Source: an uncultured Clostridia bacterium
Lineage (GTDB): Bacteria; Bacillota; Clostridia; Peptostreptococcales; Anaerovoracaceae
Direction of reading: 5' to 3'
Assembly: GCA_946541285.1 (NCBI GenBank)
Contig: CAMNJG010000061.1
Span: forward strand, 1-7,666
Length of the DNA stretch: 7,666 nt
The notes beneath the pieces are model-generated. The model did not search any database and was not told the origin of the DNA. It was given only the letters and a program-made list of their open reading frames with translations. This document shows, in pieces, positions 1 through 6,218 of the stretch (the stretch's first letter is position 1; each line of letters begins with the position of its first letter). The translations under genes and the position numbers were made by a program.

Positions 1-2381
1 GTCGTCATCAGCGCGGACAGACCGATCAGGCGGATATCTTCTTTCACAGCAGTCTCCACCACCCTTTCCGGAGGAACATCCCGCCCCAGATCCAGCACCT
101 GATAACCGTAGTTCTCCAGAATAATCTTTACGATATTCTTGCCGATATCATGAATATCCCCTTTCACGGTCGCGAGGATGATCTTTCCTTTTGAAGCCGC
201 GACAGAATCCGCTTTCGCCAGACGCTTTTTAATCAGCTCGAACCCCTCACTGGCGGCTGCCGCGGAATTCAGCAGCTGTGGCAGGAAAATCGTTCCCTTC
301 TCAAAACGCTCCCCGACCCGGTCCAGCGAAGGAATCAGGTAATCGTTGATGATGCTCATTTCATCATACTGCTGAAGAAGCGCTGTAACCGCCTGCGCAG
401 TTCCTTCCTTTAATCCCGTATCCACCGCGTGGAACAGTTCCTCACCTCCCGGCGGAATCCCGGCATCCGTCTCAGCTTTCACGCTAACCTGAGAAACAGA
501 AGTTCCGGGAACCGCAGCGGTCTGAGGCGGCTGATAGTCCGCGTAACAGGCGATATACTCTGCGCTGTCGATATCTACATTGGTCAGGACATTGTATGCC
601 CGTACCGCATCCATCATGGACGCCGTATTCGGATTGATGATCGGCAGATCGAGGCCGTGATCCATGGCCATCGTCAGGAATGTATGATTAATCAGATCAC
701 GATAAGGAAGTCCGAAGGAAATATTGGACACCCCAAGCACGGTATGGACTCCCAGCTGAGAACGGACCATCGTGAGTGCTTTCAGTGTTTCCCGCGCCTG
801 TGCCTGCTGCGCGGATACGGTCAGCGTCAGGCAGTCAATAAAAATATCTTCTTTCGGAATGCCATATCCCAGCGCCGCGTCAATGATCCTGACCGCGATC
901 CGGTACCGGTCCTCCGCGGTTTCCGGAATACCGGATGAATCCAGAGCCAGCCCCAGCACTGCCGCTCCATATTTTTTTATAAGCGGAAGCCGGGCCGACA
1001 GGACCTCCGCGTCACCATTCACGGAGTTCACAATCGGTTTTCCATTACATACGCGCAGGCCGCGCGCAATCGCTTCATCACTGGAGGAATCCAGCTGTAA
1101 AGGAATATCCACGACAGACTGCAGTTCCTTTACCACCCGGACCATCATGGCCGGTTCATCGATCCCGGGCAGGCCGACATTCACATCGAGAATATCAGCC
1201 CCTGCTTCCATCTGCTGGATTCCCTGGTTCAGGATATACGACAGGTCATTTTCCTGCAGGGCCTGTTTAAAACGTTTTTTCCCGGTCGGATTAATCCGTT
1301 CCCCGATCACGCGGACCCGGTCGATTTCCACCACCTGTGTCGGTGTGCAGACCCGGCTGACCCGCGGGACAGGACGATTCCGGACTGCTTCGCGTCCCCG
1401 GTAGCGGGCGACAATTTCCCGGACAAACTCCGGGCTGGTGCCGCAGCATCCCCCGACAAAGCGGATTCCCAGCCGGATATACTGTTCCATGGAAAGCGCG
1501 AACTCTTCCGGCGAAATGTTGTAGGCTCCTGTTTCCGGATCGGGCAGTCCCGCGTTGGCCTTGACAATCAGTGGCAGGGTAGTGGCAGCAGCCAGCCTTT
1601 CTGCCAGCGGAAAGATTTCCTCCGGTCCCAGGGAGCAGTTGATGCCGATGGCGTCCACGCCCAGTCCCTCCAGTACACAGGCCATGGATTCCACACAGGT
1701 ACCGGTAAAAGTACGTCCACTCCGCTCAAAAGTCATCGTCACGAAAACCGGCAGTTCGCTGTTCTCCAGCGCGGCGAGTACGGCTGCCCTGACTTCATAC
1801 AGATCTGTCATCGTTTCGAAAACAATCAGGTCAGCCCCGGCCTCTGCCCCGGCAAGGACCATCTCTTTATACAGTTCATAAGCATCCTCAAAAGACAGCG
1901 TACCATACGGCTCCAGCATTTCTCCAATGGGGCCGATATCCAGTGCCACCAGGGTACGGTCCATTCCGTCCGATCCGTCCGGTTTTGCGGAAGGCATGGA
2001 ATCCGGCAGGGACGGGGCATCCTGGGGGGATCCCGCCGGTCCGGAAAACTCCTGCCGCCCGGAAAACGCAGGGGAAATTCTGTCCTCTGCGGAAGCGGCA
2101 CAGCGCGCAGCCGTTTCTCTGGCGATCCGGACGGACGCTGCCACCACTTCCCGGACAGAGTAACCGGTTCCCTCCAGCTTATGCGCATTGGCACCGAAGG
2201 TATTTGTATAAATAATGTCACTGCCGCTTTCAATATACTGGCGGTGCACATCCGCGACCAGTTCCGGGCGTGTCAGGCTCAGTGTCTCCGGACGCTCCCC
2301 GAGATTCAGTCCGGCTGCCTGATACATCGTACCGGTGGCACCGTCGAGATAAACAAAATCTTTTTCCAGAAGACGGCGCAT
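1..2381 (-). CDS. metH: Cobalamin-dependent methionine synthase (MetH), 3' end beyond the window
   Basis: The enzyme transfers the methyl group of 5-methyltetrahydrofolate through cob(I)alamin to homocysteine, giving methionine in the cytosol. The minus-strand frame stays open from the ATG at 2381 to the left edge (793 codons). The homocysteine domain (about 1-325) begins MRRLLEKDFVYLDGATGT and has the zinc ligands Cys249 (GINCSLGP) and Cys312/Cys313 (GGCCG). The pterin domain (about 350-600) has GERINPTGKKRFK near 360 and SNISFGLPY. A linker (about 617-648) leads to the cobalamin cap (about 650-715, FLPQLLNSA) and the B12 Rossmann domain with GDIHDIGKN (axial His744) and SxL at 789-791. Probably 60-80 residues are missing. 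The activation domain is not fused; it appears to be supplied by the gene just upstream, 19 bp away. The Shine-Dalgarno is poor (only an A-rich purine tract), so translation may be coupled to that gene. An atypical Ser/Pro/Gly/Asp-rich insert occupies about 97-142. Confidence 0.96.
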   Translation of the reverse strand, partial: MRRLLEKDFVYLDGATGTMYQAAGLNLGERPETLSLTRPELVADVHRQYIESGSDIIYTNTFGANAHKLEGTGYSVREVVAASVRIARETAARCAASAEDRISPAFSGRQEFSGPAGSPQDAPSLPDSMPSAKPDGSDGMDRTLVALDIGPIGEMLEPYGTLSFEDAYELYKEMVLAGAEAGADLIVFETMTDLYEVRAAVLAALENSELPVFVTMTFERSGRTFTGTCVESMACVLEGLGVDAIGINCSLGPEEIFPLAERLAAATTLPLIVKANAGLPDPETGAYNISPEEFALSMEQYIRLGIRFVGGCCGTSPEFVREIVARYRGREAVRNRPVPRVSRVCTPTQVVEIDRVRVIGERINPTGKKRFKQALQENDLSYILNQGIQQMEAGADILDVNVGLPGIDEPAMMVRVVKELQSVVDIPLQLDSSSDEAIARGLRVCNGKPIVNSVNGDAEVLSARLPLIKKYGAAVLGLALDSSGIPETAEDRYRIAVRIIDAALGYGIPKEDIFIDCLTLTVSAQQAQARETLKALTMVRSQLGVHTVLGVSNISFGLPYRDLINHTFLTMAMDHGLDLPIINPNTASMMDAVRAYNVLTNVDIDSAEYIACYADYQPPQTAAVPGTSVSQVSVKAETDAGIPPGGEELFHAVDTGLKEGTAQAVTALLQQYDEMSIINDYLIPSLDRVGERFEKGTIFLPQLLNSAAAASEGFELIKKRLAKADSVAASKGKIILATVKGDIHDIGKNIVKIILENYGYQVLDLGRDVPPERVVETAVKEDIRLIGLSALMT

Positions 2382-2400
2382 CGTTTCTTGTTTTCTTTTT

Positions 2401-3087
2401 TTACTCTGCACAGGTGGCACCTGCCTTTCTATAGTTACAGGATTCTTTCATCTGACATCGGGAGCATCCACTGAGTTTTTTCGGCTGCGGGCGGTCCGCG
2501 ATCCCGATCAGGGCAGTCACCGACTTGGTGGGCATCATCAGCATGCCGCCGGTCAGGGACAGTCCGATCCGTTTTTCAGCAGAAAGGGCACGACAGATTT
2601 CCGGCTGTAAAGAAAGCGGAAGATCCCCGTATCCAGGGCTGAACCGGTCAGTCAGATACATTCCCTGCGTCTGATAGTTCTTTTCAAGATCAGCCTGCAG
2701 CTGTTCGCAGACGCTTTCCACCGCGCTGCTGGCGCAACTGTCCAGGATCACCGCGCCCGCCATATCCGTAATCTGACGACGGCGCAGTTCTGCATCCACT
2801 CCGCGGCCGATCGTCACCGCCATCATTACGCAGGAGTGGCACTCTTCAAGAAAGGAACGGGCGGTTTCTCCCCGGAGCAGGACGGAGGTTCCTTTTAACC
2901 GGAATGTTTCCGCAGACTCCCGGACTAATTCACATATTGTATGGGTACAGGCTGGCACCGCGATCCTTTCCAGCAGTGCGACGGCCTCCTCCAGCTGTCC
3001 GGTCACGACAGGATCCGCTGCTGTCCCATGATAACCGAGGTAACGCAGTGCTTCCTCCCGGCTGACCCTGACCTGATACTGTTTCAT
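2401..3087 (-). CDS. Stand-alone MetH activation-domain protein (vitamin B12-dependent methionine synthase reactivation)
   Basis: This 228-residue protein resembles the C-terminal AdoMet-binding activation domain of MetH, made as a separate polypeptide. In E. coli that domain remethylates oxidised cob(II)alamin using AdoMet and a one-electron donor. The segment RFSPGYGDLP at 148-157 matches the AdoMet-binding RPxPGY motif of the family, with Phe in place of the first Pro. Helical segments at about 75-140 include the family-like stretch AGAVILDSCASSAVES. The tail has four cysteines, C208, C211, C217 and C226 (CX2CX5CX8C), absent from E. coli MetH, which suggests a metal or Fe-S site (inference). 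The ATG at 3087 has GGAG seven bases upstream. It is the first gene of the operon, and its stop is 19 bp before the metH start. The neighbouring metH lacks this domain within the visible part, which supports the role. Confidence 0.9.
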   Translation of the reverse strand: MKQYQVRVSREEALRYLGYHGTAADPVVTGQLEEAVALLERIAVPACTHTICELVRESAETFRLKGTSVLLRGETARSFLEECHSCVMMAVTIGRGVDAELRRRQITDMAGAVILDSCASSAVESVCEQLQADLEKNYQTQGMYLTDRFSPGYGDLPLSLQPEICRALSAEKRIGLSLTGGMLMMPTKSVTALIGIADRPQPKKLSGCSRCQMKESCNYRKAGATCAE

Positions 3088-3129
3088 GGTTTTCTCCGAT
3101 GGGGTTTTCTTTCCGATAACGGCTCATCT

Positions 3130-3209
3130 CCGGCAGCATCCTGTCCGGCTCTTCCTGCCCTGTCAGCGCTGCCAGGGAAATGTGCGCAAATATCCTTTAC
3201 AGTTTGCGC
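3130..3209 (-). promoter_or_regulatory. Structured leader RNA of the methionine operon (three hairpins)
   Basis: Three consecutive inverted repeats lie in the predicted leader. The first has 7-bp arms GCGCAAA/TTTGCGC (3184-3190 and 3203-3209) with a 12-nt loop. The second has CCCTG/CAGGG arms (3158-3177) around the palindrome CAGCGCTG. The third (3130-3148) pairs CCGG and CAG with CTG and CCGG, with one bulged A and a GATG loop. None is followed by a U-run on the minus strand, so none is a plain terminator. They could form a regulatory RNA controlling methionine genes, but I cannot assign a known riboswitch class. Confidence 0.35.
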
Positions 3210-3308
3210 CGAATATTTTTTCGAGTGCGAGGATAAAAACACAGGCGATGCGGGCAGGCAGGATGTACAGATGATTCATGCACAGTTCCCAAGTGTGATA
3301 TGTCTTGT

Positions 3309-3317
3309 ATTGTAACA
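3309..3317 (-). promoter_or_regulatory. Extended -10 promoter of the activation-protein/metH operon
   Basis: On the minus strand this reads TGTTACAAT, an extended -10 (TGn followed by TACAAT). There is no good -35 at 16-18 bp, which is tolerable for extended -10 promoters. The predicted start near 3302 leaves an untranslated leader of about 215 nt before the ATG at 3087. This is prediction only. Confidence 0.45.
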
Positions 3318-3387
3318 CATCTCCGCGCCATTCATTTATAATCTGTGACAATTCCTTTCTATAGAAAAAAAGGATAAGGTGTGGTAA

Positions 3388-3415
3388 TTTACTTACAAAG
3401 GTTAACCCGTATAAT
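3388..3415 (+). promoter_or_regulatory. Probable hisA promoter
   Basis: A perfect TATAAT (3410-3415) is preceded at 16 bp by TTTACT (3388-3393, four of six matches to TTGACA). The predicted start near 3422 would leave only about 14 nt before the hisA ATG, just enough to include the Shine-Dalgarno. The position is tight but plausible. Confidence 0.45.
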
Positions 3416-3435
3416 TGAAACGAAAAGAGGATCGT

Positions 3436-4224
3436 ATGAAACTGAGACCCTGTATCGATATCCATAACGGAAAAGTAAAACAGATCGTGGGCGGCAGCCT
3501 GAGCGATCAGACGAAAAGCGCGGTAGAGAATTTCATATCCGTGCACGACGCGGCGTACTACGCCAGTTTATATCAAAAAGACCGGCTGTCCGGAGGCCAC
3601 ATCATCATGCTGAATCCTGCCGGGACACCGGAATATGAAGCAGACAAAGAACAGGCAGCCGGAGCGCTGGCGGCCTGGCCCGGAGGCATGCAGATCGGCG
3701 GCGGGATCACGGCAGAAAGTGCGGCGGAATTTATCCGGATGGGCGCGTCACACGTTATCGTCACGTCCTATGTTTTCCGGGACGGCCGGATCGATAAAGA
3801 ACGTCTGGAAAAGCTGACAGAAGCTGTGGGACGGGAACACCTCGTCCTGGATCTGAGCTGCCGCAGAAAAGGCAGCGATTACTATATTGTGACTGACCGG
3901 TGGCAGAAATTCACAGATGTCATCGTCAGCCCGGAGACTCTGGCACAACTCTCAGTCTTCTGCGACGAATATCTGATCCATGCTGTGGATGTGGAAGGAA
4001 AAAAAGGCGGCATCGACGAAGACCTGATCGCTCTCCTCTGCCAGTTCCATGACTGTCCGATTACCTACGCCGGCGGTGTCGGGAGTCTGGCGGATCTGGA
4101 AAAACTGCACCGGCTCGGAAACGGGCAGATCGATGTCACGATCGGCAGCGCCCTGGATCTGTTTGGTGGGACGCTGCCGTACCGGGAGACTGTCGAATTC
4201 TGTAAAGAACTGTCCAAAAGATAA
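3436..4224 (+). CDS. hisA: ProFAR isomerase of the eukaryotic HIS6 type (HisA)
   Basis: The enzyme isomerises N'-formimino-5-aminoimidazole carboxamide ribotide (ProFAR) to its ribulosyl form (PRFAR) in histidine synthesis. The 262 residues form a (beta/alpha)8 barrel. The sequence follows yeast HIS6 from end to end: CIDIHNGKVKQIVGG (6-20), QIGGGI (86-91), VIVTSYVF (107-114), VLDLSCRR (137-144), HAVDVEGKKGGID (182-194), YAGGV (211-215) and GSALDLFGG (237-245). Likely catalytic acids are Asp8 and Asp139; phosphate is held by the GGGI, AGGV and GSAL loops. Usual bacterial HisA is about 240 residues and lacks the SCR and DVEG-GGID signatures. The start is the ATG at 3436, with AGAGG five bases upstream; an upstream in-frame TTG at 3415 lies inside the -10 element and is unlikely. 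It stands alone, with no other his gene in the window. The family assignment is secure; lateral origin is inference. Confidence 0.95.
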   Translation: MKLRPCIDIHNGKVKQIVGGSLSDQTKSAVENFISVHDAAYYASLYQKDRLSGGHIIMLNPAGTPEYEADKEQAAGALAAWPGGMQIGGGITAESAAEFIRMGASHVIVTSYVFRDGRIDKERLEKLTEAVGREHLVLDLSCRRKGSDYYIVTDRWQKFTDVIVSPETLAQLSVFCDEYLIHAVDVEGKKGGIDEDLIALLCQFHDCPITYAGGVGSLADLEKLHRLGNGQIDVTIGSALDLFGGTLPYRETVEFCKELSKR

Positions 4225-4263
4225 TCGTACTGTTTCCATGAGATGAATCCGCTCTGACACAAA

Positions 4264-4284
4264 AATACTCCAAAAGGTAGTATT
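4264..4284. other. Imperfect hairpin after hisA
   Basis: The arms AATACT and AGTATT, extended by CC/GG with one bulged T, enclose an AAAA loop. On the plus strand no U-run follows, so it is a weak candidate for hisA termination. On the minus strand it is followed by TTTTTG and looks like a better terminator, although no minus-strand gene precedes it. Its right arm overlaps the -35 of the next promoter. Confidence 0.3.
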
Positions 4285-4312
4285 GAGCTATCGCAATAAT
4301 ATGCATTATAAT
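4283..4312 (+). promoter_or_regulatory. Promoter of the 201-residue hypothetical gene
   Basis: TTGAGC (4283-4288, four of six to consensus) and a perfect TATAAT (4307-4312) are separated by 18 bp within a strongly AT-rich spacer. The start would be near 4319, giving a leader of about 105 nt before the ATG at 4424. This suggests the gene is transcribed independently of hisA. Confidence 0.55.
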
Positions 4313-4406
4313 TAATTCGCAAATCCAATTAGTCGTATTATCAAGGATTTGTCTATGATTCATATTTTCAATCAAATACATTTTTGTAGAACCTTTGTTG
4401 TCAGCC

Positions 4407-4415
4407 GGAAAGGAG
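4407..4415 (+). promoter_or_regulatory. Shine-Dalgarno site that fixes the start at 4424
   Basis: GGAAAGGAG lies eight bases before the ATG at 4424. The earlier in-frame ATG at 4349 has no comparable site and would add 25 residues encoded by AT-rich spacer sequence. Confidence 0.8.
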
Positions 4416-4423
4416 TCCCTGTT

Positions 4424-5029
4424 ATGAATCTGACCATCTCTTTGAAACAATTAACCACTGTCATTGTGGATATCCCCCAGTCTCTTTTTTCAAAATATGA
4501 AGCAGGCATACGGCAGCACTTTACCGATTACATGCGGCAGCATTACGCTTCCTCTATTCATGGGGATCAGGTCAATCTGGAAACTCTGGGAATCGGCCTG
4601 CAGACTCTTCATGAAACATACATGAAAAAAGAAGCGCAGGATTACAGTGCCGGGGATTTCGCGAAATTCGCTTTCGATGACCATCCGTATTTCACAGCGC
4701 AGTGGATGTCATCACCTCAGGTCAGCAGACAGTTCTCCGACTCCCTTGAACAGCCGGAAATCATCGAACAGGTATATATCAAACGTTCCGTATCTACTGG
4801 CCGTCTGATCCCCTGTGTCAACAGGAAAGTCGCGCAATCCCTCCTGTCCGCGGAGAATACGTCAGAGCGCCTGGAACAGCAACTGATGGAAATCCAGAAA
4901 CTGCTGGCAAAGAACGCGCCACATATGATTCCAGCCGGTGAGTTTGAGCAGTACGAAATGATCAATATGATCGCTGAAAAAACCGCCTCTATGATTCTGA
5001 AAAAAATCGATCTCAAACACGCTGTCTGA
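4424..5029 (+). CDS. Hypothetical soluble protein, 201 residues
   Basis: I do not recognise this protein. It has no signal peptide or membrane segment, so it is probably cytosolic. The N-terminal part (1-20) looks like beta strands (LTISLKQLTTVIVDIP). Residues 20-70 are likely helical and rich in aromatic and charged residues. Residues 75-130 are mixed, with FDDHPYF and QVYIKRSVSTGRLIPCVNRKV. The C-terminal part (about 137-165 and 173-198) is helical, and the stretch SERLEQQLMEIQKLLAK could form a short coiled coil, hence an oligomer. There is one cysteine (131), and no zinc finger, nucleotide-binding loop or helix-turn-helix I can name. It has its own promoter and a strong ribosome site, and faces the surface operon across a bidirectional terminator. 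Start choice is well supported; function is unknown. Confidence 0.85.
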   Translation: MNLTISLKQLTTVIVDIPQSLFSKYEAGIRQHFTDYMRQHYASSIHGDQVNLETLGIGLQTLHETYMKKEAQDYSAGDFAKFAFDDHPYFTAQWMSSPQVSRQFSDSLEQPEIIEQVYIKRSVSTGRLIPCVNRKVAQSLLSAENTSERLEQQLMEIQKLLAKNAPHMIPAGEFEQYEMINMIAEKTASMILKKIDLKHAV

Positions 5030-5061
5030 CCAGGTAAAGATTTCCTTTTCCGATTAATGTC

Positions 5062-5097
5062 AAAACGCAGGCGATGCCCGCATCGCCTGCGTTTTTT
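5062..5097. terminator. Bidirectional Rho-independent terminator
   Basis: A perfect inverted repeat (5062-5076 with 5081-5095) forms an 11-bp GC-rich stem with a CCCG loop, flanked by AAAA on the left and TTTTTT on the right. It therefore works as an intrinsic terminator on both strands. It lies between the stop of the plus-strand hypothetical gene (5029) and the stop of the minus-strand cohesin-like gene (5164), as expected for a shared terminator of convergent units. Confidence 0.93.
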
Positions 5098-5163
5098 CTC
5101 TGATCACTTAACCCGACGTACAGAAAGAAGAAGCACAGGAAGATCAGCGATTTCCGATCAGAT

Positions 5164-6162
5164 TCAGGAACGGCGTCTTCTGTAAATCAGGAATCCGGCC
5201 ACCGCTGCCGCGGCGACAGGGACAATCCCCCATGCCAGCCGGGAAACACTCCTGATGTCCCGGACTTCTTCGTAGTGGTCTTCTGCCGGCACAGTATTTT
5301 TCGCGTATCCGGCAGCTTCCGGATCCCGGACAGTTCCCGCAGCATCTGAGGACGCGTTTTCAGACTTCTGTCCGGAGCCGGCATTTTCAGATTCTGTCCC
5401 TTTTCCTGCTCCGCGCGCAGCCACTGTTCCCGGTTCCTTCTGTGATTCCGTACCGTCCTGGGAGACCGCTGCCGGTGCTGTTTCATTCCCTCCGGCGGTT
5501 CTGCCGTTTTCCGTTACGGCCGTTCCGCTCTCTGAAGAAGGCGACCGGCCGGATGACTGTGATCCCCGGGACATCCCGGCGCCGGAAACCGTACCGGTTC
5601 CGGCATTTCCGGACTCCTGCGCCGCCTGTGCTCCATCATCATTTCCGGAATCATCCTTTCCGATCCGCAGGATCAGCGGTTCCGCCACGCTTACCTTCAG
5701 TTCCGTAGCGTCCTGCCTGCCCAGAATGGGATCCTTTAATCCAATCGAGATCTCTCCGGAGGCACCTTCCGCGACCTTCATCGTCAGTACAGCACAGTCC
5801 AGGGTTTCCTGGAAGGAATGGCCTTCTCCATACCCCAGGATCATGCCGCTGTCCGGTGAAAAATCTCCGATTGTCCCCTCCATCACCTCGACGCCTTCAT
5901 ACTCCAGGCTGTTCCGGTCATATTCCAGCTGGACCTGAAAAGCTGCCGCCTCTGCGTCTCCGGATGATGGCCAGCCATCATTACGTACCTGCAAAGTCAT
6001 CCGGATCGTTTCTCCGGGAGCCACTTCTGTCGCTGACGGAATCAGGCACATCGTATAGCCTGTGTCCGCCGCCATTACAGGACAGGACTGCAGTATCAGC
6101 AGGATTGCCAGTAACAGCCACTGTCCGCCTCTGATCCGTTTTCTTGTTTTGTTCTCTACCAT
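5164..6162 (-). CDS. Secreted cohesin-like protein with C-terminal membrane anchor
   Basis: This 332-residue protein begins with a signal peptide: basic KTRKRIR, a hydrophobic core at about 15-30 and a likely cut after VMA or VMAA. An LQSC at 24-27 faintly resembles a lipobox, but Gln is unusual there. Residues 36-165 form a cohesin-like beta-sandwich, with APGETIRMTLQVRND, AFQVQLEYDRNSLEYEGVEV, then an ILGYGEG segment and a closing LTMKVAEGASGEISI strand pair. Residues 168-300 are a Gly/Ser/Ala/Glu-rich stalk. A membrane helix at about 308-327 and the tail RRRRS follow, giving type I topology; there is no LPXTG sortase site. It is the second gene of an operon, 56 bp after the S-layer homology gene. 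Cohesins usually bind dockerins, but no dockerin is in view, so the ligand is unknown. AAGGAG lies 14 bases before the ATG, which is far. Confidence 0.88.
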   Translation of the reverse strand: MVENKTRKRIRGGQWLLLAILLILQSCPVMAADTGYTMCLIPSATEVAPGETIRMTLQVRNDGWPSSGDAEAAAFQVQLEYDRNSLEYEGVEVMEGTIGDFSPDSGMILGYGEGHSFQETLDCAVLTMKVAEGASGEISIGLKDPILGRQDATELKVSVAEPLILRIGKDDSGNDDGAQAAQESGNAGTGTVSGAGMSRGSQSSGRSPSSESGTAVTENGRTAGGNETAPAAVSQDGTESQKEPGTVAARGAGKGTESENAGSGQKSENASSDAAGTVRDPEAAGYAKNTVPAEDHYEEVRDIRSVSRLAWGIVPVAAAAVAGFLIYRRRRS

Positions 6163-6168
6163 AATCCG

Positions 6169-6182
6169 CTTCTTTTCTCCTT
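6169..6182 (-). promoter_or_regulatory. Unusually spaced ribosome site before the membrane-anchored cohesin gene
   Basis: On the minus strand a consensus AAGGAG (6177-6182) lies 14 bases before the ATG at 6162, farther than the usual 5-9. A weaker AAGAAG (6169-6174) is six bases from the ATG. Either the weaker site is used or translation begins inefficiently; no better in-frame ATG, GTG or TTG was seen nearby. Confidence 0.4.
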
Positions 6183-6218
6183 ATACTCATCCTTTCAGGA
6201 AAACGCTGATTGATTCCG

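Larger units (their letters stand above)
3088..3435. other. Divergent intergenic region between the methionine operon and hisA
   Basis: These 348 bp hold no convincing gene. The left two thirds (3088 to about 3302) would be the transcribed leader of the minus-strand methionine operon and contain three hairpins. The right third is AT-rich and carries the divergent promoter elements: TGTTACAAT reading left and TTTACT/TATAAT reading right towards hisA. A second TATAAT (3337-3342, plus strand) has no well-spaced -35. I found no T-box, S-box (SAM-I) or complete cobalamin-riboswitch core motif. Confidence 0.7.

Noticed and set aside
429..1404. Long plus-strand open frames (429-938 and 772-1404) opposite the left gene
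   Set aside because: They lie wholly antisense to metH, whose frame shows conserved domains throughout; their translations are Arg/Ser-rich with no family resemblance.
3184..3223. Plus-strand terminator formed by the GCGCAAA/TTTGCGC hairpin and the following T-run
   Set aside because: The T-run starts six bases after the stem and no plus-strand gene lies upstream of it.
3088..3302. A standard cobalamin riboswitch upstream of the methionine genes
   Set aside because: Partial look-alikes exist, but the core boxes, including GCCACTG, are not present intact, so the class cannot be claimed from reading alone.
3415..3435. TTG at 3415 as the hisA start
   Set aside because: It overlaps the -10 element and lacks a ribosome site, while the ATG at 3436 has AGAGG at good spacing and begins the conserved MKLRPCIDIH.
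3163..3546. A 127-residue minus-strand open frame
   Set aside because: It runs through the divergent promoter region and overlaps the conserved start of hisA; no convincing ribosome site or family resemblance.
5239..5243. Sortase (LPXTG) anchoring of the cohesin-like membrane protein
   Set aside because: There is no LPXTG-like motif before the hydrophobic helix; the end is simply a helix with a basic tail.
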